Assembly (NCBI GenBank): GCA_037176705.1
Contig: CM073895.1
Location: 4,693,051 to 4,757,050, forward strand
Source of the DNA: Molossus alvarezi
Taxonomy: Eukaryota > Chordata > Mammalia > Chiroptera > Molossidae
Reading direction: 5' to 3'
Length of the DNA: 64,000 bases
The first letter of the stretch is position 1. Each line of letters starts with the position of its first letter. The notes under the pieces were generated by a model that saw nothing but the letters and a program-made list of their open reading frames with translations, was not told the DNA's origin and ran no database searches. The position numbers and the translations under genes were made by a program. Below, piece after piece: positions 1 to 11,744 of this stretch.

Positions 1-1480
1 GTGGCTTTCCAAGGTGATATGCTGGCTCAGTGAGCGGAACATGCTGCTGGCTATCAGTGGGCCCTGATCCGCGTGGACCATTCGGATCAGTGCGTGCAGC
101 ATGCCAGACGGTGTACGTGGTAGTGATCGAGTGCAGTGTTTGAGGACGAAACACAGGGGCCCTCTGATCCAGCTTGGAGAAGGGAGGTTGGTCCTACTGG
201 ATGGACGTCCTGCTTGCATTCACTGGCGTTGAATGTCAGCATAGGAAAAGCCCACCTTCTCTATGTTCATTTCTGTTCTCACAGCCTTGAAAGAGCCAAA
301 CTGGTTTCCTGCCCACAGACTGCTTGGTTTACTTTGTGTAGTCCGGGCTCTTTCTCTAAGATGCCTGCCGGCATTTCTGGCTCCCACAGCCCCTAACTGC
401 CGCCTTCCCCGCAGGCCTGCGTTCAGTGCTGAGGACCCAGCACAGCCAGGGCTGTGGCCTCAGAGATCTGGGGCCCTGGTGCTGTGGCCGGGCTGCAGCT
501 CTAACTGCTTGTCTTGGTACTGTGCTCGGCTCATTTAATGTTTCTTAAAGTTGGTTGAGAAACTGAAATACTAAATGCGTATCCTGATCTAGAGAAAACC
601 AACTGTTGAGTGTACTTGACGAGATCTGCCTGGTGCCCCTTCCTCGGGCGGCAGTGATGGGAGGAGACGCTGCGCGTTGCGTGTCGGGCAGACAAGGCGA
701 GCGCCTACGTGGGGCAGCGTGGGCCAGCGTCCGGACCGCTCTTCCAGGTGGGGTGCCTGTGCTGGCCCTCAGGGTGCGACAGCAGTGTCCGGGGGAGCAC
801 AGGAGAGACTCCTTGGCTTCAGCTGGGCCATCTCGGTTGCCTCCTGGGAGGACCTCTCCCCACAGAGTGAACCTCCAAACAGGTGCTTGGGTGACCCAGA
901 GCCCCTGGTTGGTTTTGTTTAGACTGTTACTCTTTTAACAGAGAAGTGGATGCTGTAGACCCAGCACCACGGTGCTCCTGCTGCCCACCCCACACACACG
1001 TGCCCAAGCCCCACGCGTGCTCTCGTGCAGATCTGTATGGACACCCAGGTGGGCTCTAGGTGCTTCTCCGGGGTGGGGAGGGTCTGCCGCCGTCCCGCCA
1101 GTGTGCCCAGGCTGCCGCTCCATCCGGCTGCGCGGTGGGTGATGAATAGTCGTCACTGCAGTGTGGTGGCTGAGAGGCAGGCTCCACAGTGCGTGCTGGC
1201 TGGTGGTGGGTCCTGATGGATGGAGCCTATTCTGGGAAGCAGCTTATTGTCTCACGTGGACAGGCTTTCTAAAATAAACGACTGCTTTCTTCATGTTTTG
1301 AATCATTTTCTTCAGCACATGTTCTGTCGCTGTGATCGGAAAGCTGGCCAAATGTATGCCTCTGCACAGCTCCTGTAGGGCTGGGGATGCAGCCAGACCA
1401 CACAGTGTGATTAAGGTCGAGCGTAATTGGAAACTCGGCAATCGCTTGCCTTGCATTTGATAGGATGGCAGCCGAGTGCC
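1..1480. other. Non-coding DNA, no gene seen
   Basis: No frame here reads like a known protein; the open frames are short and overlap in several frames. The stretch 1260-1460 is more AT-balanced than its surroundings and carries no repeat I recognise, so it could hold a weakly conserved non-coding segment. That last point is inference. Confidence 0.5.
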
Positions 1481-1552
1481 CTGGAGTTATTTCTCTGTTA
1501 AAAAGTTATATGGATAACATAGGCACGCACACACACAGGGTGGGGCCACAGG

Positions 1553-1643
1553 AGGTTTACAGTTGTTGGTGTGGGAAATAATACCGTAATTAATCAGTAC
1601 TACGAGAATAAACTCTGTTTCACGTACTCACAACTGTAAACCT
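1553..1643. repeat. 13-bp perfect inverted repeat with 65-bp loop
   Basis: The arm AGGTTTACAGTTG at 1553-1565 is matched exactly by its reverse complement CAACTGTAAACCT at 1631-1643. The loop is AT-rich. The layout fits a small remnant of a DNA transposon or a cruciform-capable segment, but I do not recognise a named family and see no clear target duplication. Confidence 0.6.
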
Positions 1644-2644
1644 ACTTTTGTCCTGCCCTATATAGTTTTACTGCCTTCTCATAAAGAAATCACGTCTGAA
1701 AACACTGGGCGAAAACACTGCATGATAAATAGTGACTTGACGTTTGTGATGGAGGCGGTAATTGACTTCACATAGATCCTACGTGATACCACTGATGTGA
1801 CTGAGGACCTTGGTCAGATTACAGAAAGTGGCAGGATGGAAATAAAGCAGAGGTACATTGGAAGCCTCCGCCCTTGCCAAGTCTTTCACCCGTGGGTCTG
1901 CTCCCCCGTTCGGTGTACTTCAGTAACTGAGCCACAGACCTGGTGCCGACGCCCCGTTAAACAAGGGCCTTCGGATTTTACATTTCGCACACTGCTGTGC
2001 GTGTGTTATTGTTGGTTTGCCGAGTACCTGTAACTGAGACCTTCCGCCTGCCTCTTATGCTGGTGGAAAAGTGCTGTTAATAGCCCCACTCCCGGGGCTC
2101 TTTAAGAGATGGAATCGAGAGCTGTTGGAAAAGCACACGTGAAATCCCAAGTTTGTTTACCAGGCCAGAGGAGATCCTATTACTGGAAGCTTAGAGCAAA
2201 TGTCGCCTATTAGAGGCTAGGGACCCCAGAACCCCCTGCTTGGTGCCCGGTGTGCTGGTGCTCCTCAGCTGCTGAGGAGAAGGGCTGGGGTGGGGGGCAG
2301 CGACTCAGACCGCGCCTAAGTTACCCCAGCCACCAGAGTGCCCGATGTGGCTGGGGGCAGCCTGGCAGCCTCCCAGCATCCCTGGTAAGACAGTGCCAAT
2401 CCACCAGGAAGAGGAGATACAAATCCGAGGTAAAAATGTTACCGTCTCAGCCTGTGCAATTAAAGTGAATTCTTTCCAAGTGGTTTTTTAGTCTCTGAAA
2501 TTTTGTACAGTTTCCAGTCATTGAAAAGCTTTTGGAGTTTCTGACACATTAAATTCAGAATCTAACTAACCATTATTTGCAAACAACGTGATTATGAAAT
2601 CTTTTGGAATTTTATGTGTACATGCCACCTGAAGGAATAAGTGG
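1644..2644. other. AT-richer non-coding DNA
   Basis: No gene is visible. The part 2460-2640 is rich in A and T with few CpG, lies just outside the L1 boundary and contains no repeat I can name. It may be ordinary intronic sequence or part of an old repeat. Confidence 0.4.
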
Positions 2645-2893
2645 GTTTAACAGGGCTACAAGATAGGAGGTCAGTTGTATTTCTATATATTAGTAAAAAG
2701 AAGATGAAATTAAAATACTAGTACCATTTGCAGTAGCTTCAAAACATCACATACCTTCGGATGGAACTAGGTCAATCTGCGTAAGACTTCTAACTGAACA
2801 CTACAACACAGTGCTGAGAGCGATGAGAGAACCTGCGTGAATGCAGGCCGATGCCCTGGGTTGACAGATGCACTGTGGTTAAGATGTTTATCT

Positions 2894-3090
2894 TCCTGCC
2901 CAGCCAGTGTGCTCAGTGGATTGAGCATCGTCCCATGGACTGAGAGGTCCCGGTGTGATTCCCAGTCAGGACACATGCCTGGCTTGTGGGCTCAGCCCCC
3001 AGGAGGGGGCGTGCAGGAGGCGGCCGATGGATGTTTCTCTCACATCCATGTTTTTCTCTCTCTCTAAAAGATCAATTAAAAAAAGATGTT
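2894..3090 (+). mobile_element. VES-type bat SINE, copy 1 (older subtype)
   Basis: A tRNA-like head begins near CCAGCCAGTGTGCTCAGTGG and is followed by a CT-rich stretch and an A-rich tail with ATCAATTAAAA. The flank AAGATGTTTATCTT at 2881-2894 recurs in near-identical form at 3349-3362, after the second SINE, which marks the target duplication of this copy. Its 3' flank was later opened by the SINE at 3091. The B box region is only partly preserved. Confidence 0.85.
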
Positions 3091-3348
3091 GCCCTGACCG
3101 GTTTGGCTCAGCGGTTAGAGCGTTGGCCTGTGGTCTGGAGAGACCCGGGTTCGGTTCCCACTAAGGGCACGTACCTCGTTTGCAGTTTTTCCCCGGCCCT
3201 GGTTGGTCGTGCTGGTGGCAGCCACTCGATGTGTCCCTTCACGTCGATGTTTCTCTCTCTCTCTCTCTCTCTCTTCCTCTCTCTCCCTCCCACTCTATCT
3301 GTACAAAAAATGGAAAAATGTCCTCAGGTGAGGATGAAAAAAAAAAAA
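3091..3348 (+). mobile_element. VES-type bat SINE, copy 2, nested
   Basis: The copy starts GCCCTGACCGGTTTGGCTCA. It keeps an A box (TGGCTCAGCGG, 3104-3114) and a B box with one change (GGTTCGGTTCC, 3148-3158), as in a Pol III promoter of tRNA origin. A (TC)n run, a TCCTC-AGGT-GAGGA hairpin (3321-3334) and a poly(A) tail follow. The bases AAAAGATGTT before it (3081-3090) recur after its tail (3346-3354), so it landed in the 3' target duplication of copy 1. Confidence 0.9.
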
Positions 3349-4776
3349 AGATGTTTATCTTTCTAAGTTGATTTGTCAGTGCTCTCCTAGACAAAATTTA
3401 GACAAACTGATTGTGAACTTTATAGGGAAAAGCAAAGGACCTAGAAAAGCCAAACCAATTTTTAAAAAAGATCAGTGCTAGATCGTGGCGCTGTCTGATT
3501 TTGAAGACTTTCTATAAAGCTACAGTCATCAAGACTGCGTGGTATTGCAGAAAGAGAGACACACGGCTCAGTGGGGCAGAAGAGAGTCCAGGAGACCCAC
3601 GCATAGACGGTCAGTTGCTTTTTGACAAAGGTGCTAAGGCAGTTCAGTGGAGAAAGGATAGTCTCAACAAATCATCATGGAACAGTAGGATTTCATATGC
3701 GGGAAACCGTGAACTTCAACCCATCCTCTGTGCCCCGTACAAAAAATGAACTCCGAGTGGATCATGCCACCTACGATTAGATTCAAAACTATAAAACTCC
3801 TAAGAGAAAACGCAGGAGAAAGTTTTTGTGACCTTGGAATAAACAGATTTCTTAGCTACCAAAAGCACAATCCATAAGACAAAAAAATGGATTTCAAACT
3901 TCATTAAAATTTAAAACTTCTGTTCTTCCAACGATCCTGTTAAGACCAAGAAAAGGCAAGCCACCGAGTGGGAGGAAACTCTTCCAAAGCATGTGTCTAA
4001 CAGGACCTGTACCCAGGATATAGAAGAACTCTTAAAATGCCAGGAAAATAACCCACTGCACACATGGGCAAGAGACTTGAATAGACACTGTAAGATACAG
4101 AGATGGCAGCTGGGCACACAGAAGATGTTGAATAGCATCAGTTGTCAGGGAAATGAGGTACAGTGCACACCTACTGGGATGTCTTCAAAACAGAACAAAA
4201 CCCGGATAGTGCCAGCGCTCTGTGCTGGTGGGGATGCAGAGGGGTATTCCCACTTTGGAAAGAAGAGTGACGGTATCTTGTAAATCTATACTGAAGAAAA
4301 GTTGTAAATCTGTACTGCAGTGTGACCCGGCCATCCACTTATAGGCTCTTCCCTGAGACCGGGAGTTCTGTGCATACCGAAACTCGTATGGTGGCTTGAT
4401 TCATGGTTTCCAAAAGCTCATGACCCAAATGCCATTCACCTGGTAAGTGAGCCAACAGCGTCACTGAGACACTACTCAGCAATAAAAAGCCACCCACTGC
4501 AACATGGATGGATCTCACCGCGCACTGTGCTCAGTGACAGTCCAGACTCGGAGGCCCCGTGCTGCCTGCCTCCGTCCCCGACGCCCCAGGGAAGGCGTGG
4601 TCGTGTGGGAAGACATCACCCGCTGGGGCTGCAGGCGCAGGTGAACCAGCAACAGAGGAGCACAGGGAACTTTTCGGGTGATAGAAATGTTCTATATTTT
4701 GATGATTGTTGTGGTTACACAACTGTATATATTTTTAGAATGTATAGACACTTTGAACGTGTACTTCACAAAAGAA

Positions 4777-5226
4777 GATTAATGAATGGCCGATGCACAT
4801 GGAAAGATGCTTGCCATCTTCACTTATCAGGGAAGCACAAATGAACACCACAAGGAGACAGCGTCTGTTAGAACGACTGAAATGAAAAACCACCCACATC
4901 AAACATTGGTGAGCTTATGGGGTGACTGGTAGGTGCATTGAGCAGTAGAACTTCCTTGGAGACCTGTTTGGCCATTTTTATGAAGTTGAACATCTACGAT
5001 AGGATCCAGCAAATCCACTGTAAGTATTTGCCTTAGAGAAATGAGAATGTATGTTCACAAAAGGACCTGTACAAGGATGTTTATATAAAGCCCCAGACTG
5101 GAAGTGGCCCGAATATCCATCATCTGAAAAATGGATAAGTAAAACTATCCCAACGGAATGCTTCCGAACAATGAAAAGAATGAACTGCAGGTACAAACCA
5201 ATGGATGGATCTCGAAAACAGAAGTA
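4777..5226 (+). mobile_element. Second LINE-1 fragment, ORF2 C-terminus
   Basis: From AAGAAGATTAATGAATGGCC the sequence again follows the late part of L1 ORF2, including the stretch equivalent to the common phrase on aligning a water-tight 'gatccagcaa' site (5001-5010). It restarts upstream in ORF2 relative to the 3' UTR just before it, so it is a separate insertion or a rearranged copy. It is interrupted at 5226/5227 by a DNA transposon and resumes at about 5530. Confidence 0.7.
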
Positions 5227-5529
5227 CAGTTGACCGTGGAACAGCGCTGGGGTTGGGGGCACCAACCCCCGGCCCCCCCGCACAGTCCAAATGCAGCATT
5301 TGACTCTCACAAAACTTAGCTGTCCCTCCGTGTCTGCGGGGATCGTTTCCAGGTCCTCTGCGGATACCCAAATCTGAGAACACCCAAGACCCTGTGCAGA
5401 AGGGCAGACGGATCACTGTGTGCAGTTGGCCCCCACCTCTGCGGGCCACACACAGTGCAGCTGTTTATTAAAAAACCCACATGCAAGTGGACACATGCAG
5501 TTCGAACCTGTGTTGTTCAGGGGTCAACT
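5227..5529. mobile_element. Tigger-like DNA transposon remnant (Tc1/mariner)
   Basis: The left end CAGTTGACC (5227-5235) and the right end GGTCAACT (5522-5529) are inverted terminal repeats like those of human Tigger elements. They are flanked by TA on both sides (5225-5226 and 5530-5531), the Tc1/mariner target duplication; the last terminal G on the right appears lost. Interior bases near 5320-5380 resemble the MER2/Tigger1 end, so a second Tigger-type fragment may lie inside. No transposase frame remains. Confidence 0.75.
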
Positions 5530-5765
5530 TACATATTTATGAATGGGTGTGGTGATCAGAGTGGTTTCCTGAGGCCAGGGAGGGGAAGCCACTGGAAAGA
5601 GCAGGGGAGGTCAGGCCTGGCAGTGCACTGAGTCCCGCTGGGGTGATCGTACGTGACTGTTCACGCTCACCACACAGGTGGGGGTCTGTACGTTTTTTTT
5701 TTTTTACCTGTTAACTATACTTTAATAGAAGTATCTTAAAAACTCAGCTTTTGTAGACATTTCAT
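5530..5765 (+). mobile_element. LINE-1 3' UTR remainder
   Basis: This continues the L1 interrupted by the Tigger-like element. It contains a decayed version of the 3' UTR phrase about a purine-rich 'gtggtttcctgaggccaggga' region and ends in T-rich and ACTTTAATAGAAG sequence typical of an L1 terminus. The exact 3' boundary is uncertain. Confidence 0.55.
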
Positions 5766-5797
5766 GGAGTCCTGACTTTTTTTAGCCGCCTATTCTT

Positions 5798-6043
5798 TTT
5801 TTTTTTTTTTTATCCTCACCCGAGGACATTTTTCCATTTTTTGTTCAGGTAGAGTGGGAGGGAGAGAGAGGAACAGAGAAAGAGAGAAACATCGATGTGA
5901 AGGGACACATCAAGTGGTTGCCACCCGCACAACCGACCAGGGCCGAGGACAAACTGCAACCGAGGTACGTGCCCGGGAACCGAACCCGGGTCTCTCCGGA
6001 CCGCAGGCCGACGCCCTAACCGCTGAGCCAAACCGGCCAGGGC
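5798..6043 (-). mobile_element. VES-type bat SINE, copy 3, exact target duplication
   Basis: Read on the minus strand it starts GCCCTGGCCGGTTTGGCTCA and ends in poly(A). The flank TAGCCGCCTATTCTT at 5783-5797 recurs unchanged at 6044-6058, so the insertion is clear and relatively young. The TCCTC-ACCC-GAGGA hairpin lies at 5813-5826 on the plus strand. Confidence 0.95.
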
Positions 6044-6058
6044 TAGCCGCCTATTCTT

Positions 6059-8050
6059 TATAATTCCGTGCATTTAGCATAGACCGCGTTCCGGTGCGGT
6101 ACATCTTGGTGACGTTATCCGGTGTGCTGGGGCAGGAGCGTTGTTATGATATGGTTCAAAGCCTCAGAATACCCAAGGGACAGGTAAGTGACCGTGCTGT
6201 TGGCTGGGTCCTACAGGACCTGCCTTTGTTTTTACCAGTTCACCTTTTATAGAACCTCATTGTTGCAAAGAACTTGAAGACTTTGCCTCAGTGCTCAGGG
6301 GCACCCCCCCCGCCCCCGACGCTGCTGGGTTCCAGCCGTGGGTTGAGTGGGCCGGGCCGGGCCGGGTGGGGTTGGGAGACAGGGTGGGAAAGAACTTGCT
6401 TCGGTGTCTCTCTCTACTCTCGTCCTGGGCGGTGTTGCTGGGAGCACCAGTCCATTCCAGAGGGTTCCCAAATTATTTGCAATTCACGCTTTTTTTCGGA
6501 GTTGAAACTGCATCTAGATACCTATGTATGTTGCTGTCTCTCTCCACTCGCAAATGTGCCTTCGTTCACTTTACCTAAGGTTTCTCTTGAACCGTTCCTG
6601 CTCCTTTCTCTCTGCGTCCCTTCCCACCCTCTCCTTACCCGATGCCTCCCCACCCCATCCAGCAGACTTCTCCACTTGGATTCCCTGGGAGCCCTGGGTT
6701 ACTAGGTCCCTGGCGGTTTTCAGCTCATCCTCCGGGCTACTCCCTGGCCTCCGGGTGCTAGGTCCTGTGCTCCCCGCTCTGACACCTCCCTTTCTCCTGC
6801 CCCAGCGTGGAGACCCCGCCTTGCCTCTGGCTCCCCTTTGAGATCGCAGCGCCTCGGGTTCGTGTCCCTGGCCCTCCGTTCTCTGACGGAAGCTGGCCTG
6901 TGTTCCTTCCTGATGCTGACTTCCGTCCGTGCTCCGACGACACGTCTGCGTCTGTGGGCCCTGCCTCTGGTCTCAGTTTCATGTTCTTATTTCTCCGAAA
7001 CCAAACTCCCTGTGCCCCCTCCCTCCACTTGGTTCTTTCTCTGGTTCAGGGTGTCCCTGGGACCATGGGCGAGGTTCACAGCTCTGGGGTCCTCCTTGAT
7101 GCCCTTTGCTGCTCCCTGGAGAGACGATGCCTTGGTTCTGCCTGTGAACTTGTTCCTTCCTGTCTTCTCCCTTTCCCTCCAGTGCCCCAGCACGGGCCCT
7201 CATGGCCCCGGAATCATTCCTGGGGCTCCCCGCCTTGTTCCTCCCATTTCTGCAACCCCCTCCTGCCGTCAGTGACCTCCACTCTGCAGAGAAATCTCAG
7301 ATCCTCAGAATGGCAGTGAAAACCTTTGCCTGTCCCTTCTGCTTGTCCTGGGCCCTGGGAACACCTGCGGGTTCAGTCTGGTTCTCCCCCTGTGTTCTCC
7401 TCGTCTCCCGGCACAATGGGTTGTTGGGTGGCACTCGAAATACCTGTTAACTCGGGGGTATGTCTGAGTACCTGCATCCCACTTGTGTGCCTGGGCCAGC
7501 CCCTGGGCCTCGGACACCCAAGGCCTGGATAGAGAGGTGTGAGGTGCAGAGCAGCTGTGGGTGGCGCCCGGGGGCACCCCCTCCTGGAAGGGCACCAGCC
7601 CTGCTGCTCCCAAGCCCGCCTGCTGCCCTCCGGATGCGGGCTGGTGCCGCACTCCCCAGCTCTGGCCACAGGAGCCCTCCATCACTCAGCATCCCTCCTG
7701 ATAGGAAGACCGCTCTGATCTGGGAGCTTCCCGGAGGTGATGCTGAGAAGGGTTTCCTCCTCCATGTCCTGTTGAAATGGTCCTGGTGATCTGACTCCAG
7801 GATTGTCCTCTTCTCGGGAGGGGGTGGAGGGAGCCGGGGGAAGTTGGGTCTCTAGTGAGGAGCGAGCCTTTGTGCCCCGTCCTGTGTGTCTGGGCTGCGG
7901 ATTGTAATCAGAGATGCAAGAGGGCCCGGGGGAGCTGCTCCTCCTGCCTCGCTCTGCCTGGGAAAGTGGGGCCGAGCAGAGGCGCGCCCCTGCCCCACTG
8001 ACACAGAAAGCAGGGGGGCGGGTGCTGCCCGCAGGCCGGAGCCGGGCCAG
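6059..8050. other. GC-rich non-coding DNA, plus-strand pyrimidine bias
   Basis: No gene is supported. From about 6590 to 7400 the plus strand is strongly rich in C and T. Word-level similarity to plus-strand L2 (for example a phrase like 'tcctccttgatgccc' near 7090) suggests a very decayed LINE-2 body, but I am not sure. The open frames of up to 170 residues overlap each other in different frames and are composed of low-complexity residues, so I treat them as chance. Confidence 0.4.
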
Positions 8051-8365
8051 GGACCGCGGCCATGGGCACGGCGGCGCCGGGCATTTTTAATTGATGCCTT
8101 TAATAATTACTGTTTACGCAACAGAAGGCAGAGTGAGATTGTTTCAAAGGCAAAGCAGAGCAGCATGAATTTGGAAGTTGGCTCAGAAATCTGTGCCTCC
8201 CATCCCTGCTCAATGGCTGTTATTTAAATATATTTTTTATTTAATTTTCCCTCCCTCTCATTTTTGAGTGCGGCAGTTTTTCCCTAAAGGGAGCGCGAGG
8301 AGGTGCTCTGTGAATATTTTCATACAGTTGTTATTGGCCTGGGGCCAGAGCAAGTTTCTTCAGTA
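8051..8365. promoter_or_regulatory. Candidate conserved non-coding element
   Basis: The sequence changes sharply from GC-rich to AT-rich at about 8085. It holds TTTTTAATTGATGCC, TAATAATTACTG and TTATTTAAATATATTTTTTATTT, which contain homeodomain-like TAAT cores. No repeat is recognisable. This is the texture of deeply conserved mammalian enhancers, but conservation itself was not measured. Confidence 0.4.
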
Positions 8366-11300
8366 AATCAACATAGGCATTTGAGCGGAGTGAACACCTC
8401 CCCGCCGGGCGCAGTGGGCAGCTGGGGGGGGGCCGTGACTCAGCTCGCGGTCGGCGGGTCCCGCGGGTCTGAAGAGGACACGGAGCCCCGTCTTCATGAT
8501 GGACATTCCTTTTGGGTCCCGATGTTCAAATATTGGTGATTTATCTATTCTAACTGCTTTTCAGTTTGTTTGCTTTTTAAAAACCTGGTGTGTGGTTTCC
8601 ACGGTGCCCTTGAGTTGGTGACACAGGAGCTGTGGACATCCGGAGCCCGAGCGCATCGTCAACATTCGCTGTTTGCTGAGTCGCCAGACATCTGGCCTCT
8701 GGGACGGACGAGCCACAGTCCCTGACCTCTAGGCGCTCGTGCTGCAAGGAGACATGGCCAGTAACTTGCAACCTCAGCTGTGCCCTCCCGGCAGCCCCCC
8801 CAACTTCCCAGCTCCCACCTTTCTGGGAGGGGCGCTGATTCGAAAGGGCAGGAAGGTGCTGCAGGGACAGTTCCCGAGCAAGGTGTGCTGGGGGGAGCTT
8901 CAGACAGTGGCTACTGAGGGTCCTGTGCTTCGTCCAAGCTGCCGCCCTGTGACCTTCAGAAGCCAGGGTGCCTCTCGAGGCTCACGTCTCTCCTGCCAAG
9001 TGGCGAGCCTGCACCACCCCCTGGTTGACAGTCCCTTCCCGGTGAGACATCGAAGGGTGAGCTGAGCAGCAGGTACCAGCCAGCCCGATGGGAGTACGGG
9101 CACCATCCCCGGGGCCAGAGCCCCCCAGCTGGACCTGTGGCCCTGACTTCTCAGAGAGCACCCCTGGTGGCCCTTCTGCTTTGCCCCTGCTCGGGAGCCA
9201 GCGTGGTTCTTCTTAAGCCTAGCTCCCATCCCGCCACACTTCAGATGAAGTCGGAGCCCTCCAGTGACCTCCAGGCCTCAGGTGGTCAGGTGTCAGCTTC
9301 CCTGTTCCCCATGCCTGTGCACCTGCTCTTCCTTCAGACAGTGCTCGCCATGTCCTGTCCCTGGGCTCTGCTCAGATCCCCCCCGCCCCCACTCCTTCCT
9401 CCAGGGGCACAGCTGCCTGAAATCGGCTTGTCTCCTTGCCTGTGTGTCGTGTGCCCTGGGGCTAAGTGCCGGGAGGAAGGGGCTCTTACTGCCCACCCAC
9501 CAAGTGGCCCCTGGCCTGGGCCTGGCACAGGGTGCCCGGAGGTCAGGGAGGTCTGGCGCTGTCCATGGTGGGCAGGGCGGAGGCCGGGCCTCTGTCTCAG
9601 CCTCTCCATCAGTGCTGCCCACGGCTCGTCTGCTTCCTGGCCCAGGAGCTTGCTCTCTGCAGGGCTCACCTCGGCCCCCAGCACGGTGTCAGAGTGGCTC
9701 ACTGTGCTTTTCCCAGGAGGAGGTGTTCGTGCCACTGGGTTGGCAGCTTGCTCTCCTGCTTCGGCCCCGTCAGTGCTCCTCTTAGGACTGTGCCCTTGCC
9801 AGGTTTGGCACAGTCCGAGTTGATAGTGGAACCGTAGTCTGCATTCATTTTCTTTCCTTGGGGTGGAGAGTTGGAAAGGTAGACACAAAATTTTTAAAAA
9901 TACACTTTGATTAACTTTGACAAAATCCTATTCACGGGCACTGGGGGTGCGGCGTGGTGAGACATATCTGGGGACCTGCCGAGATGCCCCTTGTTTCGCC
10001 CTCCCGGCGCTGCCCAGCTCCTCAGTGCCCGCTTTGCAGCGGTTCTCACTGACAGGCGAGTGTTCAGTATTAATTCAGCCACGGCCTGGCATCTTCAGAA
10101 TCACATGAGTATTGAGAAATCATCGCTGAAACTGCTCGATCAATTTAAATTTAATTAAAAGGCACCGAATCAAAGAATAACACGGTAAAGTAGAATCCTA
10201 ACCACAAGCGGCTGGGTCATTTTATATAATCATCCCTTTCCATTTCTTCTGTGGGGGCAGGTAGCATCCGGCAGGCTGACTCCCCGTCTTTACTCTCCAG
10301 GAGGAGAAGGGTTCCCTGGCCTTGAGGGGACATTCACTGTTTCTCTGCTGTGGTCGTCTGAGCTGTTGGCCGTCCTCTGGAGAATCCTTGGGTTTTCGGT
10401 AATTTACATGAAAGGGACATGAATTAAAGTCACCTAATACTCTACATCTGGATAGACTCTTTCTGAATTAATTCCACACACACATGAAACGTCGGCTTTG
10501 CCTCCCTGCGCCCGCTGCCCTTAGGGAGAAAACTTGCAGATGCGCTTGCTAAGCAAAACCAATGCTGTTGTGTTCTTAGAACCCCCTGAAGTGACGCAGA
10601 GAGATGCTGCTGGCCCTGGCGGTGGGTGGGACAGGGTCCCCTGGAAACAGAGCTGGAGAAGGCCCCGCTCAGCACTGCTGGCCTTGGACCTGTCCTGCAG
10701 GGGCCGCAGTGCTCAGGTGCGTGGGGTCTCCACCTGGAGGTGGGCCTGGAGCAGGCCTGTGGGCCACTTGACTCAGTGAAGGGGTGGGCGACACCGGGCA
10801 GAGGTCCAGTATGCAGAAGAGGGTAGAGAAGGCCTTAGCCCTCCAAGGAGCCGGTGAGGCCGGGAGCCTGTCAGTTTACAGTGTGGATTTAAGTGGAGCA
10901 GCTGGGGTGGCCCTAGAACAGGCCGTCTGCCGCCTGGGGCTGACCGCTCCTCTTGACTGTGACCCAGTATAATTGATCTGTGTACATAAAAAGACTCATG
11001 GGGACACCCCTAATTGGACTTTGCAGGTCTCATCTTTCAGGCTCAGCTTTGAGAAAGATCGCTACTCTCGAGTGGTCCCTCTGGTGTTACCCTAAAGCCA
11101 GGGAAGGTGTCCTGCTTCGGCGTCAGCTGCTTGCCCCGAGGGCAGCCCAGCCTGGCCTCGCCAACCCCCAGATCCGCGAGCCTTCCTCAGTGTGCCGTGG
11201 TGGGGTCCGCAGGACCCCTTCTGTCTGGGCTGTCTCTGTACCGAGTAGGCCTTGGGTCCAGGCAGAGCCCCTTGCTGCGGACCTCCTGTCAGGAGCACCT

Positions 11301-11744
11301 GCTGGAGGGCCCGGCGGCTGCTCACGATCGAAGGGGCCGTCATCTTCCTTCTGCTGGGTCGTAGTCAAAGTCACAATCCAGGCGATCCCAGAGCCACCAT
11401 GGGCTGTCCCCAGGTGACCCGAGGGCAGAAAAGGAGAGCTGTGATCTCAGAACTGATAGGGACCTGGCTTCTTCCTTGTTCAGTTTCCTTCTGGCTTCTG
11501 CATGGCAGGGCCGCCGGGGGCCCGAACCTGTGTCTCTGGAGCCAGGCTGGAGCATAGCTTGACAGGGCTAACCGTCCCTCCAGAAACGCTTCCGCTACGT
11601 CTGCGGCTGGAAGATAAAGCCAGCTCAATAATCAATGTTTTCCAAGAGAAATGCTGGTCTTGTTTCCTGAAGGGGAGATGCTGTGACTCGGTGTGGGCTT
11701 GAGCTGTTGGAGCACAGCGCTCTGTCACCTGGTGTCCCCGACAC
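8366..11744. other. Non-coding DNA with possible old L2 debris
   Basis: No gene is supported. The part 9130-9330 resembles plus-strand L2 (a phrase like 'gtggttcttcttaagcc' in the position of an L2 'gatctttctaaaac'), at low confidence. The part 10110-10240 is AT-rich with TTTAAATTTAATTAAAAGG and could be a small conserved element. Frames up to 228 residues around 9137-9888 overlap on both strands and look like GC-rich chance frames. Confidence 0.4.

Larger units (their letters stand above)
2645..4776 (+). mobile_element. LINE-1 3' part, decayed, interrupted by SINEs
   Basis: The sequence follows the C-terminal part of L1 ORF2 and then the 3' UTR of an older mammalian L1. Matches include the segment for a cysteine/TSL-like C-terminus region (about 3780-4150) and the typical 3' UTR phrase ending in TGATAGAAATGTTCTATA at 4679-4696. 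The reading frame is broken by many stops and indels, so no ORF2 protein is made. The element is split between 2880 and 3363 by two SINEs. A second L1 copy starts directly after it at about 4777. The subfamily (L1M-type) is inferred from memory of the consensus. Confidence 0.8.

Noticed and set aside
3091..3170. tRNA gene
   Set aside because: Same reason: a SINE head with a poly(A) tail and target duplication.
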